Positions 34,501-44,100 of a stretch of 64,000 nt of DNA are shown here, piece by piece (positions within the stretch are counted from its first letter, which is position 1; each line of letters opens with the position of its first letter). Under the pieces are notes generated by a model. It had not been told where the DNA came from and did no database searches. It worked only from the letters and a program-made list of their open reading frames with translations. The translations under genes were made by a program, and so were the position numbers. The stretch comes from Scolanthus callimorphus. Its lineage: Eukaryota > Cnidaria > Anthozoa > Actiniaria > Edwardsiidae. The stretch is from positions 310,001 through 374,000 of the forward strand of contig JAWWUD010000109.1 of assembly GCA_033964015.1 (NCBI GenBank), read 5' to 3'.

Positions 34501-36477
34501 GTATGATGGCCCATATTGGTACCGTACTCTGGCCCGTATAGTCCTTTATTATATAAACACCAATGAAATACCAGGTGATCTCCCGCGCGAAAACTTGATA
34601 TCTTCACACGTGAAAATATCATGTTATTTTCACATGTGAAAATATCACACTTGCCTTTGCTGAATGCTCGATTTTTAAGCTTAACTCAAATAAAATTTGA
34701 ATTTGGTATTTCATTGATGTTTATATAATAAACAGAACATTACATGACCGCTTGGAGATACGAATTTTATCTTCTCGTGTTAAAAATTTATCTCACTCGT
34801 TCGCTGCGCTCACTCGTGAGATAAATTTTCAACACTCGAAGATAAAATTCGTATCTCCGCGCCGCCATGTAATATCCTCTATTTATCACGCAATATTGAT
34901 TATTAATATATAATAGTTATCCGAAAATGAAATCCAGTTTCCAATTCTACACATCCGTATTAGTAAAACTGTAAAGTTTCAAAAGAATTACTTGAAAATT
35001 GACTGAGATTTGAATTTTCAAATCTTCCTATTCTGACTTACTTTTTACAAAGAAATGTATGGGCAAATACGTCAAGTCGAGGCTGGACGGGCATCGATGC
35101 CCGTCCAGCCTCGTTTCGATTTATTTTCCCATACATTTCTTGTTAAAAAATAAGCCAGAATACGAAGTTTTGAAAATTCATATCTCAGTCAGTATTGAAG
35201 CAATCTTCACCAAACTTTGCAATTTTACTAATATGGATGTGTAGAATTGAATACTGGATTTCATTTTCTGATAACTATTATATATTATTTATCAATATTG
35301 CGTGATAAAGGCCTATTGGTGCCGTATGATGGCCCAAATTGGTACGGTATGAAGGTGAAGACCCTTATTGGAACAATATGATTGCCCTCATTGGTACCAT
35401 ATGATGGCCCGCATTGGTACCATATGATGGCCTGTATTGGTACCGTATGATGGCCCGTATATCACAGGATCATTACTCACCGCAATATGTCAAGTTTGCG
35501 GACCCTGAGGAAATTATTTCAAATATGGCGAGCAACAGGAACAGCCAGAAAAATAGTGAATCGTCGTTAAATACCATTATTTTAATTTCGGTATGTGACA
35601 GATTGGGACATCTGACTTTTAGCTTGTCAATTAGAAACAAATAATGAAGTGCTATTGTAATATCTATTTCAGACACCAGTAAGGCCCGCTATGAAACAGA
35701 TTCAGAGGCCAATAAGCTAAACAGGCCTCCACCTCCTAGAGATGACACGAGAGATTATAATGGCAAGAGGGATGATTACGACAAGAGGGATGATTATGGC
35801 AAGAGGGATGATTATGGCAAGAGGGATGATTACGACAAGAGGGATGATTACGGCAAGACGGATGATTACGACAAGAGGGATGATTATGGCAAGAGGGATG
35901 AATATGGCAAGAGGGATGACTACGGCAAGAGAGAAGAGTACGACTTAGATGACCTCCAAAATGAAAATGTAAGTATCTCGTGCTTGTTGTATCCTAACGG
36001 GACATGATCAACGAAAACATTATTAAAAAACATTCCAAATTTTTAAAGAATGCTTTTAATTTGAAATGGTGAAAATTTGAGGTCATCTTGATGTAAAGAT
36101 ATTTAACATCTTAATTCGTTTAAATCCTTCATCGTAGTTTTTCGAGGTTATAATCCTAGCAATCTTTAGTTCAAATGATATTAGACGTTTATAAAACTCG
36201 CCCTCTGCACTGTTCACCACACAGCATGATCTTCATTCTGCACTAAAGTAAAACACACTCATAAATTTATGTCTAGAAACATAAAGAGCTGCAATATGCT
36301 GAACTGAATTTCCAGGATCGACAACCTAACGGCGAACGGAACCACAGGGTGCCCCCACAACCCGGATATGAACCCACGGACTATGCAGTAGTTCGGCAAC
36401 CAGCTCCTGCAGATGAAAGTGGATTGAAATGGAATGATGATAACCAGGAGGAAGGAAACGACGGCATGTGGATATAA
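25462..36477 (+). CDS. Gene C: V-like Ig + Ig + SEA-like + TM receptor with expanded repeat tail
   Basis: Nine exons: 25462-25528, 25669-26115, 28117-28388, 29481-29596, 30061-30122, 32976-33121, 34190-34381, 35673-35968 and 36316-36477. The order is the same as in B: signal peptide, V-like Ig, I-set-like Ig, SEA-like domain, TM helix, tail. Two features set C apart: about ten tandem DDY(G/D)KR-type hexapeptides in the tail, and a TDYAVV site that fits the immunoreceptor switch motif TxYxxV. The Ig exon is 272 nt where 273 is needed; a one-base loss in an A run at 28257-28261 causes a stop at 28278-28280. The other exons are open and in phase. Function is inferred as a surface recognition/adhesion receptor. 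Confidence 0.78.
25669..26115 (+). CDS. Gene C exon 2: cysteine-free V-like Ig domain
   Basis: 447 nt, phase 1-1. The domain has no cysteine at all. The strand-B position reads VRVNLRW and the F strand IYGYKV. It ends VPLRVYG, like gene B. A fold stabilised without the usual disulfide is inferred. It is strongly diverged from B's copy compared with the well conserved tail. Confidence 0.75.
26903..26925. repeat. Poly-C tract in gene C intron 2
   Basis: A run of about 20 C between CACTAAACTCA and ATCTTGC. Homopolymers of this length are error-prone in assemblies. Confidence 0.9.
28117..28388 (+). pseudogene. Gene C exon 3: I-set-like Ig domain with a 1-nt frame break
   Basis: Strand B MICTVTGKPTPNITWTK reads in one frame. 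LTVNGSANTGVYYCNANNEV reads in the next. The switch is at the A5 run 28257-28261, and literal reading stops at TGA 28278-28280. Length 272 is 2 mod 3, while the exons in A (258) and B (261) are 0 mod 3. Confidence 0.75.
29481..29596 (+). CDS. Gene C exon 4: SEA-like domain, part 1
   Basis: 116 nt (18 shorter than A and B), in phase. Encodes EVGIEFTSRFWNSKYE and a helix ending FMRKLSDA. The donor is GTAAGT. Confidence 0.82.
30061..30122 (+). CDS. Gene C exon 5: SEA-like domain, part 2
   Basis: 62 nt, the same length as in A and B. Encodes TYIKADRPMYHCGVIRF, ending in phase 2 at donor GTATGA. Confidence 0.82.
31868..32696. mobile_element. About 830-bp element with GGGGGTCGTTTCTCGAAA inverted ends
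   Basis: Begins GGGGGTCGTTTCTCGAAA and ends with the inverse TTTCGAGAAACGACCCCC, with CCCGAAAA blocks inside each end. Related ends occur near 16060-16590 (GTTTCTCAAAAC / GTTTCGAGAAACGGCCCCC) and at 18716-18750. It sits in gene C's SEA intron. Confidence 0.78.
32976..33121 (+). CDS. Gene C exon 6: SEA-like domain, part 3 with GSVVA core
   Basis: 146 nt, in frame. Encodes PGSVVAVFALQSPDGSLSFE and a helical C-terminal part ending FLVNAT. The GSVVA loop is the same as in A. Confidence 0.87.
34190..34381 (+). CDS. Gene C exon 7: Thr-rich stalk and TM helix
   Basis: 192 nt. The stalk contains TTASTPTASTTATTEPPS, followed by GLSDAALYAIIAVVAIVVII and the stop-transfer MLKRKKPA. This exon shows what the stalk in gene A should look like. 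Confidence 0.92.
34422..34545. repeat. 23-bp satellite (GGTACCGTATGATGGCCCGT), part 1
   Basis: Diverged copies of ATTGGTACYRTATGATGGCC. The array resumes at 35312-35462, so it is split by the two MITE-like elements at 34540-35312. Confidence 0.8.
34540..34878. mobile_element. About 340-bp repeat, copy 1 (inverted copy at 42655-43002)
   Basis: Contains ACACCAATGAAATACCAGG, paired CACGTGAAAATATCATG and CACATGTGAAAATATCAC blocks, and inverted GGAGATACGAATTTTATCTT around TCGCTGCGCTC. The same sequence in reverse orientation lies in a gene M1 intron. Confidence 0.88.
34878..35312. mobile_element. Foldback MITE with long arms, copy 2
   Basis: Second copy of the element at 20866-21276, sharing TTCCAATTCTACACATCCGT and CTGGACGGGCATCGATG with ATATTG ends. 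It lies in gene C's TM-to-tail intron, the same intron position as the copy in gene B. Confidence 0.85.
35312..35462. repeat. 23-bp satellite (GGTACCATATGATGGCCCGC), part 2
   Basis: About six units, the last three nearly identical at exact 23-bp spacing. It continues the array at 34422-34545. Confidence 0.85.
35673..35968 (+). CDS. Gene C exon 8: cytoplasmic tail with about ten DDY(G/D)KR repeats
   Basis: 98 codons. Starts TSKARYETDS and PPPPRDD as in the paralogs, then an 18-bp repeat (35762-35945) gives hexapeptides of the form RDDYGK/RDDYDK, with single variants TDDY, RDEY and REEY. Each unit keeps one tyrosine next to acidic residues. The exons in A and B have a single such unit. The frame is open throughout. 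Confidence 0.92.
36316..36477 (+). CDS. Gene C exon 9: C-terminus with ITSM-like TDYAVV and GMWI end
   Basis: 54 codons including TAA. GYEPTDYAVV keeps the YEPxxYA pair. The second tyrosine sits in TxYxxV, the ITSM consensus, at 36376-36393. It ends NDGMWI, a class II PDZ-type terminus shared with A. Confidence 0.9.
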   Translation, partial: DRQPNGERNHRVPPQPGYEPTDYAVVRQPAPADESGLKWNDDNQEEGNDGMWI

Positions 36478-38268
36478 GGCGAGCACAATGCTAAAGGGGA
36501 GGACTCCATAGCATTTCCATGTAGATTATCTTATCGTATACAGAGCTACCCGGCTAGTATTAATCTCGCGGGGGAGGCTCTGGCAGCATCCATTTGAAGG
36601 CCTTCGCTGATTGTTGATTTTGAACGTTTGGGCATGCGTAGAAAGTTATTTCTCTCAACGGCTCTGTCGCTGGCCAAAAGATGGCGGGCTCTGGGTACGA
36701 GCCTCATTGAGGTAACGAGCTGGTGAGCTCTGGGTACGAGAATGGTAGGTTATAACTTAAGTTGAGTTTTGCCGCATTTACTGCGCGGTTTTCAAAATTA
36801 TGCGAACGATTCCAAACCGCTTTTTGTGTTCTTCAGTCCAGCCTCTAAACAACCCTTATAGATTATAGATTTCATTACCGTCTGGGAGGTTGTTTTGGTT
36901 GTTGAAGTTTTAGGTAATGCTTTTATAAAAGGGGAAATGAATAGCGGTGGAAGCGCTAGTTGTTTTAGTATTCACCAAATCAGTTGGATAAAATATGAAA
37001 TCATTGTCAATATTGACTAGAAACGTCTTTAATTGACAACGAAGCAAAATAGTGAAGACCTCCCCCCTCCCCTCCCCCGTGATATCCTCGGGTTTTCCGA
37101 GTTTAAGGAGCCAATCAGAGGGCGTGGAATTGTGTATCCCTCGATTTGGTGAATACTAAAATTACATATCTAAAAGATACGGGACTGACAAGGCTCAGAG
37201 CTCATTGTCTTCAAAAAACTTTGATTGACAGTTAGTATTCACCAAATCGCCGGAAGTAAAAATGAATTTAAAATTCATTTTATAAAAATTAATGCCAAAA
37301 ACTAGCAACGCGTTTTACAGAATACTGCAATAAGAATTCTAACGAATTACCGGTATTACGCTTGTGAATAGGCGAGGACTAATTTGGGAATCTCCTCTTC
37401 TTACACCAACACTTCCCATTTTTATATAATCCCCAATTTCATATTTTGACGTTCTCTTTTATATATTTCAACCAAATAACATACGTATCTTTGTTTATAG
37501 TTAAACTCAAATTGCCACCAGAAATTTGTGATTTGTAGTAAATTTTTAAAAAGCGTCTCTGTACGATTAGATAAGCGTCAAGGGAATTTAAATACAATTT
37601 TGTTTCCCTGTTTATTTCTCGCCACCCTTTTCTTTTTCCTGCTAGAAAGCCATTTCGATGTTAGATCAGCAACAAACACTAGCATGGCTTGAATATCTCC
37701 CAAGGTAACCAATCGAAGGCGTCTTTATTGGCAATTAGATATGCGTGTTGTTGGCGTCGTATACAGCTGACACAGCAAAAGCACTACCGGTAGATTGGGT
37801 TTCGCAAAATCACAATTAGGGTATATTTAGGGTTATAGTTGTAGATTTAATTGTAGAAAATTGAAGCAAATTGAAAGTAGTTAAAATGCAATTATTAGCC
37901 GGCTCGGGCTTCGTGATTATCACGGAATCTGAAGCGACTAATTGTTCCAGAATATTAGCTCAAGTGACTCAAGTTTTTTTTTTCACGGTCGTAAAAAAGC
38001 TCGCGCGCCAACGCGTTCAGTGTGATAATCACCGGCAGGTGATTATATCAATAGACTCTGGACCAATCAGCACGCGGAATTTCTTGTAGTCACTTGAGTA
38101 ATTATACTACGTCCCATTACTATATTTTAGTTATATATCATTGAGACAAGAAAAAAATCAAAAGCAAAATTTTGGACAAATCTTTCCAGTGTTTGATGAG
38201 CTAGTTAAAATGACCTGTTTGACAGGCAAAGTAGCGTTTTAAGTGTGTTAATGTAAATATAGAGCAGA

Positions 38269-38442
38269 TTTCGTATGACTGTGAAAAGTACCGCGAAAGA
38301 GTTGTACCGCGCCGCGACCGTGACCGTACCTCGACTACGCGGTTTCGTTCGGTATCTACAGCAGGCCAGGTTCCGTACCGCCACCGCGACAGTACCGCGC
38401 CGTGTCACGGTACTTTTCACAGTCATACGAAATCTGCTCTAG
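38269..38442. mobile_element. MITE with AGAGCAGATTTCGTATGACT ends
   Basis: The termini AGAGCAGATTTCGTATGACT and AGTCATACGAAATCTGCTCT are perfect inverses, followed by inverted GTGAAAAGTACCG arms. A related, more diverged copy is at 24570-24722. Confidence 0.88.
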
Positions 38443-40382
38443 TTAGAGCGCTTGTCGTAGGCCTTTTTTGGATTTCGCTGTCTTTGTGTGCTCCTGTTTG
38501 CATCCAAGGGCAGATCTAGGGGTGTGATTAGGGTGGCTAGCCACCCCCTTGTTCTCATATTTCTTGTAAAATCCTCATAAGATTAGCCACCCCCTTGGTC
38601 TGAACTCTGTAGTATATATCCTTTGTACTAGCCATATCTCTTCTTAAGAGTATTTTCGTGTGCTATCGAGCGGATGGAATTGGATTGTGAAATGACATTT
38701 TTTATTTCGTATCAGGCTGAACAGTTTTCAAACTTGGAAATTTGATAGCGAAAGCTATTAAAGTTTACATAAGAAGGCCTATAAAATGCAAGTTTTAGTT
38801 CCTTTTTTCTTTTTAGGACATAATAACAGTATATTTAGGATTCTGAGCTGTTTATGTAGATCACTGGTCTTATTATAATATTTTGTTGAAACAACCGCTA
38901 CAGTGCCCCTTTAAAATGACAGAGCATATGACTTGAGGGTGGTTAATGTTGTGGTCTATAGGTTTTCTTCTCGTAAGCAGCGCGGATTACTTTTCACAGT
39001 TTCACAAAACTAGATAGATAAATAGATAGGTTATAGATCGATAGACATCTTTAATAGTAACGCCTTAAAGGCCCATCACCAACCGGGAGCCTTTGCGCCC
39101 TGTTTTCTTTTGTTTTCAAATTGATCCATTGTTTTTCGGGTGCTCTGATTGGCTAAGAGTCTGCAAAGGCTGTCGGTTCGTGATGGCCGCAAGCCACATT
39201 GCAGGCACACAAGAATAAGACAACTATGGATCGAAAACGAGCCCTTCCCCCGGTCCCGTCACATTCTTACCAAGGAATTTGATCGTGCACGAAATACTTT
39301 TATTGTTTAGCAATTGTATACCATTTTAAGCGAATTGCAAATAATAGTTTTTAGCCTGAAATGCTGTATATAGTAGTTTAAAATAAGTCTTTCGTACGTT
39401 TAGAGGATGAAGCATGGAATGGATCAGCTGTTTTGAGCTACGCAAAAGTGAAAAAAAAATATGGATAAAATGTTAAGGTTTATTATAGTAACTTGCTTAG
39501 TTTTAGCCTGTAAATAGATAATAATATTCCAGTAGATATTATAGTATTTTCGTACAAAATTGACCTAGAAACTCAATTCCATTAACATAAGGGTTCTTGG
39601 TCTCACAAAACCAAAAACAAACACTCACACTCACGATTTTCACCTTGCTTATGTCGACTGTGAGCGCAAAGGGCACACTGCAATTTTAATTTAATATGGT
39701 GAAAGTAAGTTGAATCTGAAAGTACTATGTTTAGCTATCAAATCTTGACTCTGAGTGTAATCTCTCCGGAGTAAAAATGCGAATGCAGACCTGCTTGTGT
39801 CACACTGACCGGTAAAACGGCCGCTTTCCTAGGGAAAGGCTGAGAAAACTGAAAAAAGTTCTCACGTTAGCGTAATGACAGAGAAATCCATAAATAGGCT
39901 TGCAAAGTGCGTTTCACTTTTAAAGTACTTCCACCATATAGTTTATTTAAATGTTGTGATGCAATTTTTAGATATTTAAGTTCTGTATATCCTTGTCATG
40001 TGACAAAAATTAAGAATTGGGGACTAGAATCCCGAACATCTAAAATAAGCAAAAGGCAGAGGTAAATCAAAAATAAAGTAGCTCCCGGACAATAAATAGC
40101 GGGAGAACGATTGCTAACCCATTCCCTGGCCTCGTTGGATTTCTTGGAAATAACGAACTTCTTGGAAATGTCTCACATAATATGCTTTACTTCTGCTTGG
40201 TAATTATGTTTCCAAATTGTGGAACATATAATGTAAGTCAGATATTTTATAATCAGATTCTGCATCAGTTTTAACAGTTGCTCTAAGCACATATATTTAT
40301 GTAATTGTACACATATCGCCTTGTTCATAGAACAATCACACAAAAAAAGGAATTCTGCACTTGATTACTGCGTTGTCTTTAT

Positions 40383-40580
40383 TGTCTGAGCCTTTAGTAC
40401 TAGCCTGCACGCAGGCGTTGTTTTTGGAGTTGTTTATCGCGAAAAAAGAAAAGAATAAAGGATGCGGCTCCAAAAAACGATGCGGGCGAAAAAAGAAAAG
40501 AATAAAGGATGCGGCTCCAAAAAACGATGCGGGCGGGGACGATAAACATGTATTTTTTTATTATTTGGCCTAATTCTGTC
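40383..40580. repeat. Repeat with a 48-bp tandem duplication
   Basis: GAAAAAAGAAAAGAATAAAG followed by GATGCGGCTCCAAAAAACGA occurs twice in tandem, within GATAAACATGTATTTTTTTA-flanked sequence. The same cassette, single copy, lies at 42015-42110. Confidence 0.8.
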
Positions 40581-41040
40581 AATATTTATAATCAAATGCT
40601 ACGAAATTTTCAGAACATGCGTAGTCTAAAGTTATCTCTTGAAGAGCATGATTTTTGACTGAAATAAAAGTATCTTTCATCTTTATCTGGAAAAGGTGAA
40701 TTATGAATTCAGTGTATAACGTTGGCCCTGAACTATACCTAAAACGAACCTAAAACTGCCAGCTTTACTTCCTAAAATATCTATGCCTCTTAACAGAGTT
40801 CTATTCATACTACAAGAAGGAACTGTTGTTGATGTGAGTTTTGTTTTCCCGAACACAGCACTTTGTGTGTGAAAGCCAGTGTCACTGAAACCTCGTCTAC
40901 GTGATCAGTGTTTTCTACTCATTTATTATGCCTGAAAATGCGAAAAGAAAATATCAGCTAAAACATAACGTGTTCACGCTACAGTGAACCCCCTATGTGA
41001 ACAAACTGCAATATTGTGCGTACTGTAACCAAGTACTAAC

Positions 41041-41178
41041 CTTTGCCAGTTTTCTTCATTCGCCACGCAAACACGCCACCCATGAGAACAACAAGCCCCA
41101 GGGTACCCACTGTTAGTATGGCTAGTGTCACTAGAGGTGGAAGGTTGAGCCAAGTTCTGGTGTCACCGCCTGGATTTT
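41041..41178 (-). CDS. Gene M1 TM exon
   Basis: 138 nt, the same length as the M2 TM exon. Encodes ENPGGDTRTWLNLPP, then a helix (LVTLAILTVGTLGLVVLMGG) and WRMKKTGK as stop-transfer. It is followed by GTTAGT. If unspliced, the protein ends GKG-stop. Confidence 0.82.
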
Positions 41179-44100
41179 CTGTATTTAGGAGAAATGGTAA
41201 AAAGGGGGGTTAAGTAATGTATACGATGGTAAAGGTGATGGTAATAGGGTCGAAGATCATGTTGCCATGATGGACGTGGACGCGTTGATGATGGTATAGT
41301 CATAAGGATGGCGCTGAAGGTGAGAGTTTAAATGGCGAAGGCGTGATGATGATGATGGAGTGCATGTTAAGAGGTGGTATAATGATAGTGATGTTGGGCC
41401 CGTGCTATTATATAATGGTGATAGCGCTTATGATGCGTTGATATCTAATATTACCTACGCTATATATTCGTGTGCTAATGAGCTTCGATGTAATAACATT
41501 AGTAAGATTGCTGTCTTCTTTTTCTTCCTTACATTTCACTCCGTCCTTCGGAAGATTCATGAGATGGATAGGTGTAGTGAAGGTGTGTGTAGTTTAAAAT
41601 GTTCAGTTGCGGACAGTTGTGAATGTTGCTTGAATGGAATTGTCCAAGGATCATTTGTTTGTTTCAGGATGTATATATGCCTAACAAAGGAATATAGAGC
41701 GGATTACAGATGACTGTCGTGATTTAACTGCGTTTGCGATTGGTTTAGGCCAAGTAAAAAAATAACATTTTTATCGTTCGGAGCTTTCCAAAAAAGTGTT
41801 CATGCGGCCCTTTTTTATTTCTTTTTGCTCCTTGTTTATGCCTTGTTTTATTGGTTTGTGCCATATTTTGTGTACAAAATGACTGACTGTTTCATAAACT
41901 ATCCTTAAGGGCAATCTAATGTTCATATAAAGTATTTCCATGCTCATTAAAGTCACATTTCAAAGCAATTTCTAACCGCTTGCGACGTTTGACTTCGCTT
42001 TAGAGACAATTTGTGAAAATAAAAAATAAAAGAATAAAGGATGCGGCTCCAAAAAACGATACGGGCGGGAACGATAAACATGTATTTTTTTTTTACTTGG
42101 CCTTATCTTCTCATTGGCTGCTTATTTCTATCAACCAATCAAATTCGAGACCAATTGTGTGACTACTAAGTTATCCTACTACTAAGTTATCCTGAATTGG
42201 TTCGGCTCCTGATTGGCTGCGCTGGAAACCGTTCAACAGCAAGTCGTAAGTACTCTTGCTTCTGATTGGATAGTGATTACACATTGCGTTTACTTTCACG
42301 ACGGTCATCTGAAATCTGCTCTAACCCAAAGCCATACCTGACAAATATTTCAGTAAAATATTAGCAGTGATATTCCCCTCAGAATTCCAGGCTTGGCATT
42401 TGTACAATCCAAAGTCTGTCTCGTTAGTGGGGGCAAAGGTCAATGTACTAAGCACCACTGTGTCAGATAGGAAAGCGTAGGAGATGTTACTTGTTTCTGG
42501 GCGTGGCTCCCATGTGATTACAGGGGGAGGATAGCCATCTGCTTTACATTGTACTCGAGCCGTCGATCCGAGTGCCGAGTGGAAAACAGATTCATTAGTG
42601 ATTATTTCAGGTTTACCTGAAAGAGAGAAAGGGAAACGATCATTCTTTTTCATCGAGTAATAAATAGAGGATATTACATGGCCGCGCGGAGATACGAATT
42701 TTATCTTCGAGTGTTGAAAATTTATCTCACGAGTGAGCGCAGCGAACGAGTGAGATCAATTTTTAACACTCGAAGATAAAATTCGTATCTCCAAGCGGTC
42801 ATGTAATGTTCTGTTTATTATATAAACATCAATGAAATACCAAATTCAAATTTTATTTGAGTTAAGCTTAAAATCGAGCATTCAGCAAAGGCAAGTGTGA
42901 TATTTTCACATGTGAAAATAACATGATATTTTCACGTGTGAAGATATCAATTTTTCGCGCGGGAGATCACCTGGTATTTCATTGGTGTTTATATAATAAA
43001 GACCTTTATTTAGCAACCATCCCGCAAGGATGGGCGAAGGGACGACCATCGTTTTTATTATCAACATAGGAGTTAAAAAGTAGAAAATTATCACACTTTT
43101 TACGTCCCTCATGGAAATCAGCGCTACCATATTACCCTGCATGTTGATGTGACTAGCGTAATTAAATACAGATGTATGCATGCACGGCATTTGTATGCAA
43201 TAAATGTGCAGTAATACTTACATATCACCACAAGCTTGGCCAATGTGATTGCAGCTTTCCCAACACCGTTATTTGCGGTACATGCGTACACTCCTGCATC
43301 GTGTCTCGTTACTTCATCGATAACGTAGATCCCGTCAGACGAGAGCTCACCATTCTCGGTCTTGTTCAAATGAGACCACGTGATATTGGGATAAGGGTCG
43401 CCTGTTGCGTTACAGAGCATGCGCAGTGGATGTCCTTCCTTGATCACATGATTCTTTGGCGCTTTCGTGATTTTCGGTGGAGCTGTCAGAAATCGAGAAT
43501 TCAATGTGTTTGAAGTGACAATTTTAACTATTGTTATGTAACCTTTTACACAACAAAAGAAGAAAACAGTGACGATTGACCATTCCTTGAACAGCCAACC
43601 CTTTCAAAGGAGTATGCATGACGTCACACGGCGCCATAAAGCGAAGCATGCTACCCGAAATGTACTTTTATTTATTCCAAATCTTCGTTCCAGGAAATTC
43701 AATTCTCCAAGTGTTAGTTTGTACACAAATTTGCTGCGAATTTCAAGGCTGCTAAGCGCAGCTCAGTTTCTACGGAGAGCTCCATCACTTTTAAGTAACT
43801 TCCGACCACTCAAGGTGATGCATGAAAGTTTCCGTGCGCTTCTATCGACGGTAAACAGTACGACTTTTTGTGGGACTTCCCCCTTGCAGAAATTTAGCCA
43901 TTGGCTGATTGTGCACCGCGTTTTAAAAATGCAATCGGCCATTTTTGCGATTGGCGCTTGAAGGGTCCCTTGTTGTTGGGCATCAATGGTCTGGCCTTTG
44001 TTACGATCAACCAATCAGCTAAGAGCCTCATTTTGGGGGTGAGTAAGTGAGTACGCTGACCGAATACGAAGGCTCAAACGCTAACAATGGCGGACGATGT

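Larger units (their letters stand above)
36478..41035. other. Region between convergent genes C and M1
   Basis: No supportable gene. It contains a MITE (38269-38442), a dispersed repeat (about 39060-39180) shared with 13580-13680, and a duplicated 48-bp block (40440-40535). Any cytoplasmic exons of M1 should lie here on the minus strand, but I could not identify one with confidence. Confidence 0.65.

Noticed and set aside
39600..39665. Possible M1 tail exon (acceptor ATTGCAG, donor GTGAGT, minus strand)
   Set aside because: In the required phase it stops after nine residues, has no conserved motif and sits 1.4 kb beyond the TM exon. Not convincing.
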